From the NCBI RefSeq assembly GCF_000622225.1, contig NZ_JHWD01000002.1, forward strand, positions 62,001 to 126,000: a stretch of DNA of 64,000 bases, given 5' to 3'. Within the stretch, counting starts at the first letter, position 1. Each line of letters starts with the position of its first letter. Positions 35,574 through 45,106 of this stretch are shown here, piece after piece. This stretch comes from Roseomonas mucosa ATCC BAA-692 (GTDB lineage Bacteria; Pseudomonadota; Alphaproteobacteria; Acetobacterales; Acetobacteraceae). The notes under the pieces are model-generated. The model was given only the letters and a program-made list of their open reading frames with translations. It ran no database searches and was not told the origin of the DNA. Made by a program: the position numbers and the translations under genes.

Positions 35574-37262
35574 ATGCGGGTTCGCCACCTCCATCCCGGC
35601 ATGATGGTCCAGGCCGTGGCCGGATGCCATGTCGTCCTGCTGGGCTTCGACATCGACGCACGGGGGCGGCGCGGCCTGCGCGGCTTTGCAGTGCGCCGCA
35701 CCGACAGGGCGGAGGACGAGAGCGTCTGGATGAAGGGCAGCAAGACCTTCCGCTCGGTCAGGCCCTCGATCGGCGCCGGCGAGCAGTTCTCCAGCCTGCT
35801 GCACCCGTTCCAGACCTTCCAGTGGGCGGATTACTCGGCCAGGCCCGGCCGCGACTACACCTACGAGGCCGTGCCCATGTATGGCGTGCCCGGCGCGCTG
35901 CGGCAGGGTGATCCGGTCCGCCTGGACATCCGGACGGAGCCGGTGGAGGGGGCGGCGCACAGCGTGCTGTTCAACCGCGGCGCCGTCGCGACCCAGGAGT
36001 ATGCGCGGCGCTTCCAGAACAGGAAGCCTTCGGCGGTCGGGCCGGCCGCCTATGCATGGCTGTCGCGCGGGCTGGAGGAAGGCATCCTGGGCTTCGTCGC
36101 CCGTGCGAAGGACGAGAGCTGGGCGCTCAGGGGCGCCTTCTATGAATTCCAGTGGCCGGCGGTGCTGGAGGCGCTGGGCGCGGCACGACGCCGCCGGGCG
36201 GATGTCGAGATCGTCTTCGACGACATCGCGGGCGGCAGCGCCCATGCGGAGAACGAGGCGGCGATCCGCGCCGCGCGGATCCGCGGCATCTGCACCCCCC
36301 GCACCCAGGGCAAGCTGATGCACAACAAGTTCCTGGTGCTGCTGCACCGGGACAAGCCCCAGGCCCTGCTCTTCGGTTCCACCAACCTGACCGAGAACGG
36401 GCTCTTCGGCCACGCCAACTGCGTGCACATCGTCGAGGATGCCGGGGTGGCGCAGGCCTATCTCGACTATTTCGGCCAGCTTCGCCGCGATCCGCCGACC
36501 GATCGGGCCCGGCCCGCCTACCGCGCCTGGAACACCGGACACAGCCCCGCCCCGGCGGAGGTCCCGAAGGGCGGGATGGCGCCGGTCTTCTCGCCGCGCT
36601 CCGGCCTGGAGGCCCTCGACTGGTATGCGGAGATCGCCGGGCAGGCGCGGCGTGCCCTGTGCATGACCTTCGCCTTCGGGATGAACGAGCGCTTCCGCAA
36701 CGTCTATGGCCGCGACGACGCCGTGCTGCGCCTCGGCCTCATGGAGAAGGAGTGGAACGGCCGCAACAAGGAGGCGCAGATCGCCGCGATCCGCGCGCTC
36801 CAGGCCCGACCCAATGTCGTGATCGCCATCGGCAACCGGATCCCGCTGAGCGGCTTCGACCAGTGGCTGGGCGAGATCGACCGCATCGTTCCCGACACGC
36901 ATGTCCAGTGGATCCACACCAAGTTCATGCTCGCGGACCCGCTCTCCGACGACCCCGTGGTTGTCACCGGCTCGGCGAATTTCAGCGAGGCCGGCATCAG
37001 CGCCAACGACGAGAACATGCTGGTGATCCGCGGCGATACGCGGGTGGCCGACATCTATCTCGGCGAGTTCTTCCGGCTGCACGCGCATTACGCCTTCCGG
37101 CAGGCGGTCGGGATCTTCCTGCGGAACAACCCGGGAAAGACGCCCGAGGACTTCGCGTCGCGCTTCCTGGTCGAGGAGGGCGACTGGACCGAGGACTACT
37201 TCACGCCGGGCGACCGCAACGCCCGCCATGCGAGGCGGCTCTACTTCGCCGGCGTGGCGTAG
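35574..37262 (+). CDS. Phospholipase D-like (HKD) protein
   Basis: The 562-residue protein is cytosolic-looking and has two HKD-type catalytic segments. Site 1 is MHNKFLVLLHRD (H250, K252) with GSTNLTENG after it; the Asp expected five residues after the Lys is Leu257, although D260 is near. Site 2 is IHTKFMLAD (H448, K450, D455) with GSANFSEAG, a canonical set. Such enzymes cleave phosphodiesters in lipids or nucleic acids; here the target is unknown. About 130 residues before site 1 are unrelated to classic PLDs. ATG at 35574 follows GAGGGGGAAACC. It is followed 29 bases later by a DUF2278/lamin-tail gene, a likely partner. Confidence 0.8.
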   Translation: MRVRHLHPGMMVQAVAGCHVVLLGFDIDARGRRGLRGFAVRRTDRAEDESVWMKGSKTFRSVRPSIGAGEQFSSLLHPFQTFQWADYSARPGRDYTYEAVPMYGVPGALRQGDPVRLDIRTEPVEGAAHSVLFNRGAVATQEYARRFQNRKPSAVGPAAYAWLSRGLEEGILGFVARAKDESWALRGAFYEFQWPAVLEALGAARRRRADVEIVFDDIAGGSAHAENEAAIRAARIRGICTPRTQGKLMHNKFLVLLHRDKPQALLFGSTNLTENGLFGHANCVHIVEDAGVAQAYLDYFGQLRRDPPTDRARPAYRAWNTGHSPAPAEVPKGGMAPVFSPRSGLEALDWYAEIAGQARRALCMTFAFGMNERFRNVYGRDDAVLRLGLMEKEWNGRNKEAQIAAIRALQARPNVVIAIGNRIPLSGFDQWLGEIDRIVPDTHVQWIHTKFMLADPLSDDPVVVTGSANFSEAGISANDENMLVIRGDTRVADIYLGEFFRLHAHYAFRQAVGIFLRNNPGKTPEDFASRFLVEEGDWTEDYFTPGDRNARHARRLYFAGVA

Positions 37263-37291
37263 CGGGACCCCCAACCCCCAGGGAGCCGAAC

Positions 37292-38347
37292 ATGCCGCTC
37301 AAGCAGTATTCTGTCCTGAAGGGCCGGCCGGTGGATGTCCGTCAGGGCTCCGGCACCAGCCCGCACTATCAGGTGCTGGTCGTCGACGACACGGAGCGCT
37401 ACCGCATCGCCGTCAACGTCCAGTCGCAGGACGGCAGCCAGGTGCTCTATTACGTCGACACGCGCTTCGAGCATCCGATGCTGGAGCAGTTGTCGGCGAT
37501 CGAGCCGGGCATGCACCCGGTCCCCTCGCGGCCGGGCGGCATCGCGCTCGACTTCATCCGCGGCAACCTCTTCCAGCCGCAGCAGATGGTGGGGCTGCCG
37601 ATCCAGGCGCCCGGGCCGGACAACGACCTGAACGAGAAGATCGGCATGTATGTCCAGCGCGCCATGGCCGACGAGATGGCGGCGATCTACGCCTTCGGCG
37701 AGCCCTGGGGCCCGGAGCCGAAGAAGCGTGACAACTATTTCGGCTTCCTGCCCGGCCGCGGCATCCACGACATCCACATGAACCAGGGCAACCCGCCCGG
37801 CCGCTTCGCCGGCGACAACGGCCCCTGGCAGGATGGCGGCCTGCTGTTCCAGTTCCCCCGGCAGGGCCAGTGGGTGGCGATCTTCCTGAAATTCGCCACC
37901 CAGGCCTGGCATACCGATGACCGGACGGCGGATGCGCTGGACCTCGCGGGCAGCGGCCCGGCGGGCGATGCGGCGGCGCGCCAGCCCGGCATCGTCGCGC
38001 CGGACCGGTTGCCTACGGTGGACATGCCGGACGGGCTGGTCCGCATCGTCGCGGCCCTGGTGAACGACACCGCCAGCCCGGAGCGCGAGACGGTCACGCT
38101 GCTGAACACCTCGCACGAGGATGTCAGCCTGGAGAACTGGTCGCTGGCCGACCGGATGAAGGACAGAATGCCGCTTTCCGGCACGATCGCGGCCGGGGCG
38201 ACGCGGCAGGTCGGGGTCCAGCCCCCCATGACCCTGTCCAACCGTGGCGGCATCATCACCCTGCTCGACAGCCGCGGGGTGAAGGTGCACGGCGTGTCCT
38301 ATACGCGCGGGCAGGCCGCCCAGCCGGGCAGGACCATCGCCTTCTGA
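37292..38347 (+). CDS. DUF2278 protein with C-terminal lamin-tail domain
   Basis: The 351-residue protein has an N-terminal YukJ/DUF2278 domain (about 1-225; YSVLKGRPVD, a GIHDIHMNQGNP block and a GLLFQFP strand) and a C-terminal lamin-tail domain (about 247-345; LVNDTASPERETVTLLN and LENWSLADRMKDR). Lamin-tail domains often tether enzymes to DNA, nucleases or surfaces. No signal peptide is seen. The function is unknown. Its tight pairing with the PLD-like gene suggests that the two act together, for example as a nuclease plus a binding module; this is inference. Confidence 0.75.
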   Translation: MPLKQYSVLKGRPVDVRQGSGTSPHYQVLVVDDTERYRIAVNVQSQDGSQVLYYVDTRFEHPMLEQLSAIEPGMHPVPSRPGGIALDFIRGNLFQPQQMVGLPIQAPGPDNDLNEKIGMYVQRAMADEMAAIYAFGEPWGPEPKKRDNYFGFLPGRGIHDIHMNQGNPPGRFAGDNGPWQDGGLLFQFPRQGQWVAIFLKFATQAWHTDDRTADALDLAGSGPAGDAAARQPGIVAPDRLPTVDMPDGLVRIVAALVNDTASPERETVTLLNTSHEDVSLENWSLADRMKDRMPLSGTIAAGATRQVGVQPPMTLSNRGGIITLLDSRGVKVHGVSYTRGQAAQPGRTIAF

Positions 38348-38407
38348 CGGGGCCCGGCCACCGCCGGAGGGGGGCGGTCCCGCCGGGGCCGTCACGCCGG
38401 CTGCGGA

Positions 38408-41400
38408 TCAGGCCGCCCGCACATCCGTCACGCCGGGCAGGACGCGCAGCCGCTGCGTCAGGCGCGGCGAGACGTTCCAGGTGCCCGGCACGGTGATCTC
38501 CACCTCCTGCGTCTCGCCCAGGCAGGGGACGAGCACCACCTTGCTCTTGCCCCTGCCCTCGCCGCGCAGGATCTCGGCGACGCTGTGCACCGCCTCCTCC
38601 TCCGCCACCAGGATGCGGATGCCGGTGGCGACCGCCGAGGCCGCCTGGTCGAGCGATTCGCAGGAACTCGCGGTCAGGCGCAGCGCATCGCTATCCATCC
38701 GCACATCGGCGGCGAAGATGACCGCCATGCCTTCCTTCAGGATCTCGCGCGACTTGGAGAGCACCTCGGAGAAGCAGGTGACCTCGGTGCTGCCGCTGGA
38801 ATCGGAGATCCGGACCCAGGCCATGCGGCTGCCGGTCTTGGTGGTGCGCTCCTTGGTGCCGACCACGGTCCCGGCCAGCTTGATGACCCCCGCCCCGCCG
38901 CGCGCCGCCGCCTCCATCCGGGCGATGGGGGTGACGCGCAGCTTGGCCAGGACTTCCTTGTAGCTGTCCAGCGGATGCGCCGAGAGGTGGAAGCCGATCG
39001 CCTCCGCCTCCTCGGCCAGCTTCTCCAGCGTCGGCCAGTCGGGGCGCTCCGGCAGGCGCAGCGGCGCCTCTTCCGCCGCCACCCCGCCGAAGAGGCCGAT
39101 CTGGTCGCTCGACCGCTCCTCGGCCGAGGACTGGGCGCGGCGCAGGATCGCCTCCGCCCCATGCATCACCCGGGCGCGGTTCCGGTCGAGTCCCTCGAAG
39201 GCCCCGGCGCGGGCGAGGTTCTCCAGCTGCATCTTGTTCAGCAGCTTGGGATCGACGCGGGCGGCGAAATCCACCAGCGAGCGGAAGGGGCCGCCCTGCT
39301 TGCGGGAGGCCACGAGGTCGCGCATGGCTCCCAGCCCGACGCGCTTCACCGCGGCCAGGGCGAAGCGAATGGACTTCTTCCCGTCCTCGGCGATCTCGAC
39401 GTTGAACTCCGCCTCGGAAAGATTCACGTCCGGCGGCAGCACCTTGATGCCGAGGCGCGAGGCTTCTCCCATATGCCCGGCCAGCTTGTCCGTGTTGCCG
39501 AGGTCGAGCGACATCGAGGCCGCGAGGAACTCCTCCGGATGGTTCGCCTTCAGCCAGGCGGTCTGGTAGGCGACCAGGGCATAGGCGGCGGCGTGCGACT
39601 TGTTGAAGCCGTATTCCGCGAACTTCTCCATCAGGTCGAAGATCTCGCCGGCCTTGTTCTCCGGCACGCCGTTCCTCGTGGCGCCCTCGACGAAGATCTT
39701 GCGCTGCGCCTCCATCTCGGCGCGGTTCTTCTTGCCCATGGCGCGGCGCAGAAGGTCGGCGCCGCCGAGCGAATAGCCCGCCAACTCCTGGCTGATCTGC
39801 ATCACCTGCTCCTGGTAGACCAGGATGCCATAGGTCTCCTCGACCAGCGCCCGCATCTTCGGATGCGGCGCGTCCCAGGCCTCGCCATGCTTGCGCTGGC
39901 AATAGGCGGGGATATTGGCCATCGGCCCCGGCCGGTAGAGCGAGACGGCGGCGATCAGATCCTCGAACCGGTCGGGCCGCATCATGCGCAGCACGTCGCG
40001 CATGCCCTGGGATTCGAACTGGAACACCGAGGCGGAATCGCCCCGCGCCAGCATCTCGTAGGTCTTCGTGTCATCCAGGGGGATGCGGGCGAGATCGACC
40101 TCGATGCCCTGTTTCGCCAGCATCTGCACCGCGCGCTGCAGCACGGTGAGCGTCTTCAGGCCCAGGAAGTCGAACTTCACCAGCGAGGCGCTCTCCACGT
40201 ATTTCATGGAGTACTGCGTCACCAGGTCCGGCGCCCGCGGGTCGCGGTAAAGCGGCACGATGTCGATCAGCGGCTTGCGCCCGATCACCACGCCGGCGGC
40301 ATGGGTGGAGGCGTTGCGGAACAACCCCTCCAGCTCCAGCGCCGTCTCCATCAGCCGCGCCACCGTCTCGTCCGCCTTCTGCAATTCCTGCAGGCGCGGC
40401 TCGCCGTCGATCGCCTGCCGCAGGCTGACCGGCTTGGCGGGGTTGAAGGGAATCAGCTCGGCGATCTTGTTCACCTGACCATAGGGCATGCCCATGACGC
40501 GCCCCACGTCGCGCACCACCGCCTTGGCCTGGAGGCGGCCAAAGGTGATGATCTGCCCCACCCGGTCCTCGCCATATTCGCGGCGGACGTAGTTGATCAC
40601 CTCGTCGCGCCGGTCCTGGCAGAAGTCGATGTCGAAATCCGGCATCGAGACGCGCTCGGGGTTCAGGAACCGCTCGAACAGCAGGCCGAACTGCATCGGG
40701 TCGAGATCGGTGATGGTCAGTGCCCAGGCCGCCACCGAGCCGGCGCCCGAGCCACGCCCCGGCCCCACCGGGATGTCCTGCGCCTTGGCCCACTGGATGA
40801 AGTCGGCCACGATCAGGAAATAGCCCGCGAAGCCCATCTTCTCGATGATGTCGAGCTCGAAGGCGAGGCGCTCGCGATAGGGCTCCCGGTCCGTGGTGCC
40901 CTGCGCATCCAGCCGCGCCTCCAGCCCACGCTTGGCCATGTCGCGCACCGTCTCGGCCTCGGTCATGCCCGGCTGCACCTTGGGGCAGATCGGCAGCTCC
41001 GGCTTGCGCGTTTCCGCCATCACCGCGCAGCGGCGGGCGATGGCGAGCGTGTTGTCGCAGGCCTCCGGCAGGTCGGCGAAGAGCTTGCGCATCGCCTCGG
41101 GCGGCTTGAACCAGTGCTCCGGCGTGCAGCGCGGCCGGTCCGGCTCGGCCAGGGTGCGGCCATGCGCGATGCAGAGCAGCGCGTCATGCGCCTCGTACAT
41201 CCGTGCCTCGGCGAAATGCACGTCGTTGGCCGCCACCAGCGGCACACCGACGAGATCGGCCAGCGCGATCAGCCCCGGCTCCGCCGCGCGGTCGCGGTCG
41301 GTGCCATGGCGGGTCAGCTCCACCGCCAGCCGATCGCCGAAGGCCTCGTGCAGGGCGTGCAGCAGATGCTCCGCCGGGTCGCGCCGCCCTTCCAGCAGCA

Positions 41401-41842
41401 GCCGGCCGAGCGGCCCGCGCGTGCCGCCGGTCAGCAGCGTCACGCCCTCGCTGCATTCTCGGAGCTGGTCGAGATCGATGCAGGGCAGGCCCGAGATGTC
41501 CTCGCCCAGCCAGCCGAGCGAGGAGAGGCGCTGCACGTTGACCAGCCCCTGGCGGTCCATCGCCAGCGCCACCACCGGATCGGGCTGGCAGCGCATCGGC
41601 TCCGGCCGTTCCTCCGTCGCACGTCGGGAAAGCCAGAGCTGGCAGCCCATGATCGGCTGCACGTTTTCCTTCGTGGCGTACTGGGCGAATTCCAGCCCGC
41701 CGAACATGTTGGCCGTGTCGGTCAGGGCCACCGCCGGCATGCCCAGCTTGCGGGCGAGGCCGGGAAGCTTGTCGGCCTTGATGGCGCCTTCCGCGAGGGA
41801 ATAGGCGGAATGGACGTGGAGATGGACGAAGCTGCCGGACAT
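38408..41842 (-). CDS. dnaE: DNA polymerase III alpha subunit
   Basis: DnaE is the replicative polymerase. The 1,144-residue protein has an N-terminal PHP domain (HLHVHSAYSLAEG from about residue 6), GPGRGSGAGSVAAW, the active-site aspartates in MPDFDIDFCQDRRDEV, the helix-hairpin-helix region, and an OB fold near the C-terminus (VIKLAGTVVGTKERTTKTG). I chose the ATG at 41842; longer frames run through the unrelated upstream remnant. It has the usual DnaE1 length. In related genomes dnaE often directly follows lolD; here three genes separate them. Confidence 0.95.
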   Translation of the reverse strand: MSGSFVHLHVHSAYSLAEGAIKADKLPGLARKLGMPAVALTDTANMFGGLEFAQYATKENVQPIMGCQLWLSRRATEERPEPMRCQPDPVVALAMDRQGLVNVQRLSSLGWLGEDISGLPCIDLDQLRECSEGVTLLTGGTRGPLGRLLLEGRRDPAEHLLHALHEAFGDRLAVELTRHGTDRDRAAEPGLIALADLVGVPLVAANDVHFAEARMYEAHDALLCIAHGRTLAEPDRPRCTPEHWFKPPEAMRKLFADLPEACDNTLAIARRCAVMAETRKPELPICPKVQPGMTEAETVRDMAKRGLEARLDAQGTTDREPYRERLAFELDIIEKMGFAGYFLIVADFIQWAKAQDIPVGPGRGSGAGSVAAWALTITDLDPMQFGLLFERFLNPERVSMPDFDIDFCQDRRDEVINYVRREYGEDRVGQIITFGRLQAKAVVRDVGRVMGMPYGQVNKIAELIPFNPAKPVSLRQAIDGEPRLQELQKADETVARLMETALELEGLFRNASTHAAGVVIGRKPLIDIVPLYRDPRAPDLVTQYSMKYVESASLVKFDFLGLKTLTVLQRAVQMLAKQGIEVDLARIPLDDTKTYEMLARGDSASVFQFESQGMRDVLRMMRPDRFEDLIAAVSLYRPGPMANIPAYCQRKHGEAWDAPHPKMRALVEETYGILVYQEQVMQISQELAGYSLGGADLLRRAMGKKNRAEMEAQRKIFVEGATRNGVPENKAGEIFDLMEKFAEYGFNKSHAAAYALVAYQTAWLKANHPEEFLAASMSLDLGNTDKLAGHMGEASRLGIKVLPPDVNLSEAEFNVEIAEDGKKSIRFALAAVKRVGLGAMRDLVASRKQGGPFRSLVDFAARVDPKLLNKMQLENLARAGAFEGLDRNRARVMHGAEAILRRAQSSAEERSSDQIGLFGGVAAEEAPLRLPERPDWPTLEKLAEEAEAIGFHLSAHPLDSYKEVLAKLRVTPIARMEAAARGGAGVIKLAGTVVGTKERTTKTGSRMAWVRISDSSGSTEVTCFSEVLSKSREILKEGMAVIFAADVRMDSDALRLTASSCESLDQAASAVATGIRILVAEEEAVHSVAEILRGEGRGKSKVVLVPCLGETQEVEITVPGTWNVSPRLTQRLRVLPGVTDVRAA

Positions 41843-41921
41843 GTCTCCCCCTGTAGCACAGGCGGCCGATTCGGGCCGGGAGTGGGCGGCAATGCACCCC
41901 TCCCCCGCCCGCATGATCGCC

Positions 41922-42713
41922 TCAGCGCCCCCGCATCGGCCCGGCGGGCACACCCTGGCTATCGCTTCCCCCGGGGGCCCCATCCAGCGGCATGCCCTGA
42001 CCCGGGCCCGGCCTCTGCCCGCGGGCCTGGTCCCGCGGAAATGAGCCGCCCTGGCCACGGCCGCCCGGCACCGGGGCCGGCTCCCAGCGACCGCCCGCCC
42101 GCCCCGCATCGTTTGCCCCCATCGGGACGGCCTCGGCCCGCGCCGCGCCCGGAGTCCCACGAGGCGCCGCCTGTCCGGCTGCGCCGCCACCCCTGCCGGA
42201 CCCCATGGCCGGGGCTTGCGGGCCCATCGGCCCCCCGCCCACCGCCCCTGTGGCGAAGGGTGCGTTCCGCAGCCCGGTCGCGACGATCCCGCGCCCGGGT
42301 TCCCGCCGCAGGTCGAGAACGCCGCGCCCCGCCGCCCCGCCCTGCAGCGGCGGCGCGACCGGCCCCAGCCCATAGCCGGGGCGGAGATAGCCGCCATCCC
42401 AGCCGATGTAGGACTCGACCACGAAGCGCCCGACGCCGGGGCCGAAGCTGGCCGGCAGGTCCGTCAGCAGCCGGTCCGCCGCCACCGAGCGCGCCAGCAT
42501 CCGGCCGCCGGACAGGGGGCCGCTGGCCACCACGTAGCCGCCCGGCCGCACATCAATGCCGGCATCCGGGCTGACGGGCAGCGCACCGATCCGCAGGCCG
42601 CCATCCGCGTCGCGCGCCAGCGGGCCATGGACGGTGACCGGCCCGGGCGCGCGGCGGTCGATGCGCGTCGCCACGATCGTCCCGCCGGGATCGCGCAGCC
42701 CAACGCATGCGTG
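41922..42713 (-). pseudogene. Truncated DUF5666 protein remnant
   Basis: The frame reads as the C-terminal part of a DUF5666 protein: GLRDPGGTIVATRIDRR, PVTVHGPLARDADGGL, RIGALPV and a GYVVASGPL repeat, then a Gly/Pro/Arg-rich tail. Family-like sequence continues upstream of the only usable start (GTG at 42672-42674) right up to the stop codon of the DUF6502 gene, and in the same frame as that gene. The usual signal peptide and first DUF5666 unit are absent, so a deletion probably removed the N-terminal part. It may still be made as a 250-residue protein from the GTG. Confidence 0.6.
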
Positions 42714-43580
42714 TCACCCTTCCACGCGGTTCCCGTCATCCTCGGCATAAAGATATACGCCGAGATTGAACCGGCGCGTCGCGGTCCCGGCCACGGCCAC
42801 GGCCACGGCCTCGCCCCTTTCCTCCAGCATGGCCAGCGCCAGGCGGTTGATCTCGACCAGGAGCCGCTGCGCCGATTCGCGCCCGGCCGCCTCCAGCACC
42901 GCCGCGACCTCCGGGCTCAGCCCATCGTAATGCACGCTGCGGTCGAGGAAGGGCGCCGGCCCGGAGGCCACGACATTCGCCGTGGCCGCCGCGAGGTGGT
43001 CGTGCAGATTGCGGGCGAAGAAGAAGAGCTGCTCCTCCTTGCCCGGCGCCGGCAGGAAGGCCGTGGCCAGCAGGTGTACGCGATCCTCCTCGTCCAGCCG
43101 CACAACTCCCTGGGCGATCCAGTCGTCCAGCACCGCCCTCGGCCGGACATCGGTGGTGACCGAGGCGACCAGCGCCTCGAAGGACGGCACGCCCTCCGGC
43201 GCGCTGCGCGGCAGGGGCAGCGGCTGTCCGTCCGGGCCAGTATGGGAGGGCTGCCCCAGCCAGCGCGCGATGATCCCGGTGGCCAGCGTCACCACGGCCG
43301 GCACCTCCGCCAGGTCGCCGCCTTCCTCGCGCAGCCGGCGGATCTCCTTCCGGTGCACGCCGGTCAGCAGGCTGATCCGGCTGTCCGTGCGGCTCTTCGG
43401 GTCCGTGAGCAGTTCCCGCCCCGCCACCTCCACATAGAGGCCGCGCAGCAGGTCGGCGAGCACCGGGAAGGTCACGCCGCTGCGGATCAGCAGCCGCACC
43501 AGGGGGCGCAGGAGGCGGCGCAGGGGCTTGGTCAGGCTGTCCGGCAGAGGCAGGCCGGCGCGGTCGGGAACAACTGGCAT
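42714..43580 (-). CDS. DUF6502 protein, possible DNA-binding regulator
   Basis: The 288-residue protein belongs to DUF6502, a family often followed by DUF5666 genes. Residues 65-86 (SRTDSRISLLTGVHRKEIRRL region) look like a winged-helix recognition segment, so it may regulate transcription; the rest is helical with no catalytic motif. It starts with ATG at 43580. Two 17-bp palindromes lie just upstream (43629-43684) and could be its operators. It follows a divergent histidine kinase gene. Confidence 0.7.
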   Translation of the reverse strand: MPVVPDRAGLPLPDSLTKPLRRLLRPLVRLLIRSGVTFPVLADLLRGLYVEVAGRELLTDPKSRTDSRISLLTGVHRKEIRRLREEGGDLAEVPAVVTLATGIIARWLGQPSHTGPDGQPLPLPRSAPEGVPSFEALVASVTTDVRPRAVLDDWIAQGVVRLDEEDRVHLLATAFLPAPGKEEQLFFFARNLHDHLAAATANVVASGPAPFLDRSVHYDGLSPEVAAVLEAAGRESAQRLLVEINRLALAMLEERGEAVAVAVAGTATRRFNLGVYLYAEDDGNRVEG

Positions 43581-43628
43581 CCGGAGGGATGGGTCCTGAG
43601 GCTCAGCCTACACTACCACGCTTCTCAT

Positions 43629-43684
43629 GTGGGAAAAACGCCCACAAGGATGGCTTCCGCCACTTGCGTGGGATTTTTTCCCAC
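43629..43684. promoter_or_regulatory. Two 17-bp palindromic operator-like sites
   Basis: Site 1 is GTGGGAAAAACGCCCAC (43629-43645) and site 2 is GTGGGATTTTTTCCCAC (43668-43684). Both have GTGGG/CCCAC arms and a 7-base centre, and the centres are 39 bp apart. The pair also forms a larger inverted repeat. They lie in the divergent DUF6502/histidine-kinase promoter, 49 bp before the DUF6502 start and 40 bp before the kinase start, as expected for dimer-binding sites. Confidence 0.72.
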
Positions 43685-43723
43685 AAATGATCCGCCCGTC
43701 ACATCACTCCCTGGAGCGGTTCC

Positions 43724-44398
43724 TTGTCCCTCGACGTCTCCGATGCTTCGCTGATCGCTTCCCTGACCAGGATGATGAACCATCCGCAGCGCTCCGTCGG
43801 CGACGACGCACTCCGGCAGTTCCGCCACCACTCCAAGAACGCATTGCAGCGGATCCTGGCCCAGCTCTGGCATTCGGAGGATCTCCAGGCCACCCCGGAA
43901 GGGCGGCGCCTGGTGCGGGACCTGGAGAACCGGATCAGCCTTTCCGCCGGGATCTCCGACGACCTCTTCGGCTTCACCCGGGAGCCGCAGCCGCTGGATG
44001 AGCGCCTCCGCTCCCTTTGCGAGAAGGTGGTCGGTCTGATGGCCGATCCGGACCAGCGCATCGCCCTGGCGCTGCGGATCGACGGCGCCTGCCCGGATCA
44101 CCTGGAAAGCGTCGTGCTGTGCGTCGCTCATGAGATGGTGGGCAATGCCGTGAAGCATGGCCTGCATGTCCGCCTCTGCGGACAGATCGCCGTGGATTTC
44201 GCCCGGCTGGGCAAGGGCTGGCAGCTCCGCGTCACCGATGACGGCTGGGGCCCTTCCCCCGGTGCCGCGGATGGCGACGGCATGCACCTCATGCGGAGCC
44301 TGTCCGAGCCCTATGGCGGCCGGATCGTGATGAGCCGCCAGGATAACGTGACCAGCGTCACGCTCGACCTGCCCGGCGCCGATTCCGGAAGCCACTAG
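43724..44398 (+). CDS. Small soluble histidine kinase (HisKA_2/HWE-like)
   Basis: The 224-residue protein lacks membrane or sensor domains. It has a dimerisation/phosphoacceptor helix with HHSKNALQ (H35 is the likely phosphorylated residue) and an ATPase domain with the N-box [11 protein letters not shown] (N141) and DDGWG (172-176). The start is TTG at 43724, with GGAG eight bases upstream. No response regulator is adjacent. It is convergent with lolD and divergent from the DUF6502 gene. Confidence 0.75.
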   Translation: MSLDVSDASLIASLTRMMNHPQRSVGDDALRQFRHHSKNALQRILAQLWHSEDLQATPEGRRLVRDLENRISLSAGISDDLFGFTREPQPLDERLRSLCEKVVGLMADPDQRIALALRIDGACPDHLESVVLCVAHEMVGNAVKHGLHVRLCGQIAVDFARLGKGWQLRVTDDGWGPSPGAADGDGMHLMRSLSEPYGGRIVMSRQDNVTSVTLDLPGADSGSH

Positions 44399-44416
44399 GA
44401 ACCGGCCAGGGCGGGC

Positions 44417-45098
<682 letters not shown>

Positions 45099-45106
<8 letters not shown>

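Noticed and set aside
38585-42574. 1,329-codon plus-strand frame opposite dnaE
   Set aside because: DnaE motifs are on the minus strand. The plus-strand frame is a GC-skew shadow.
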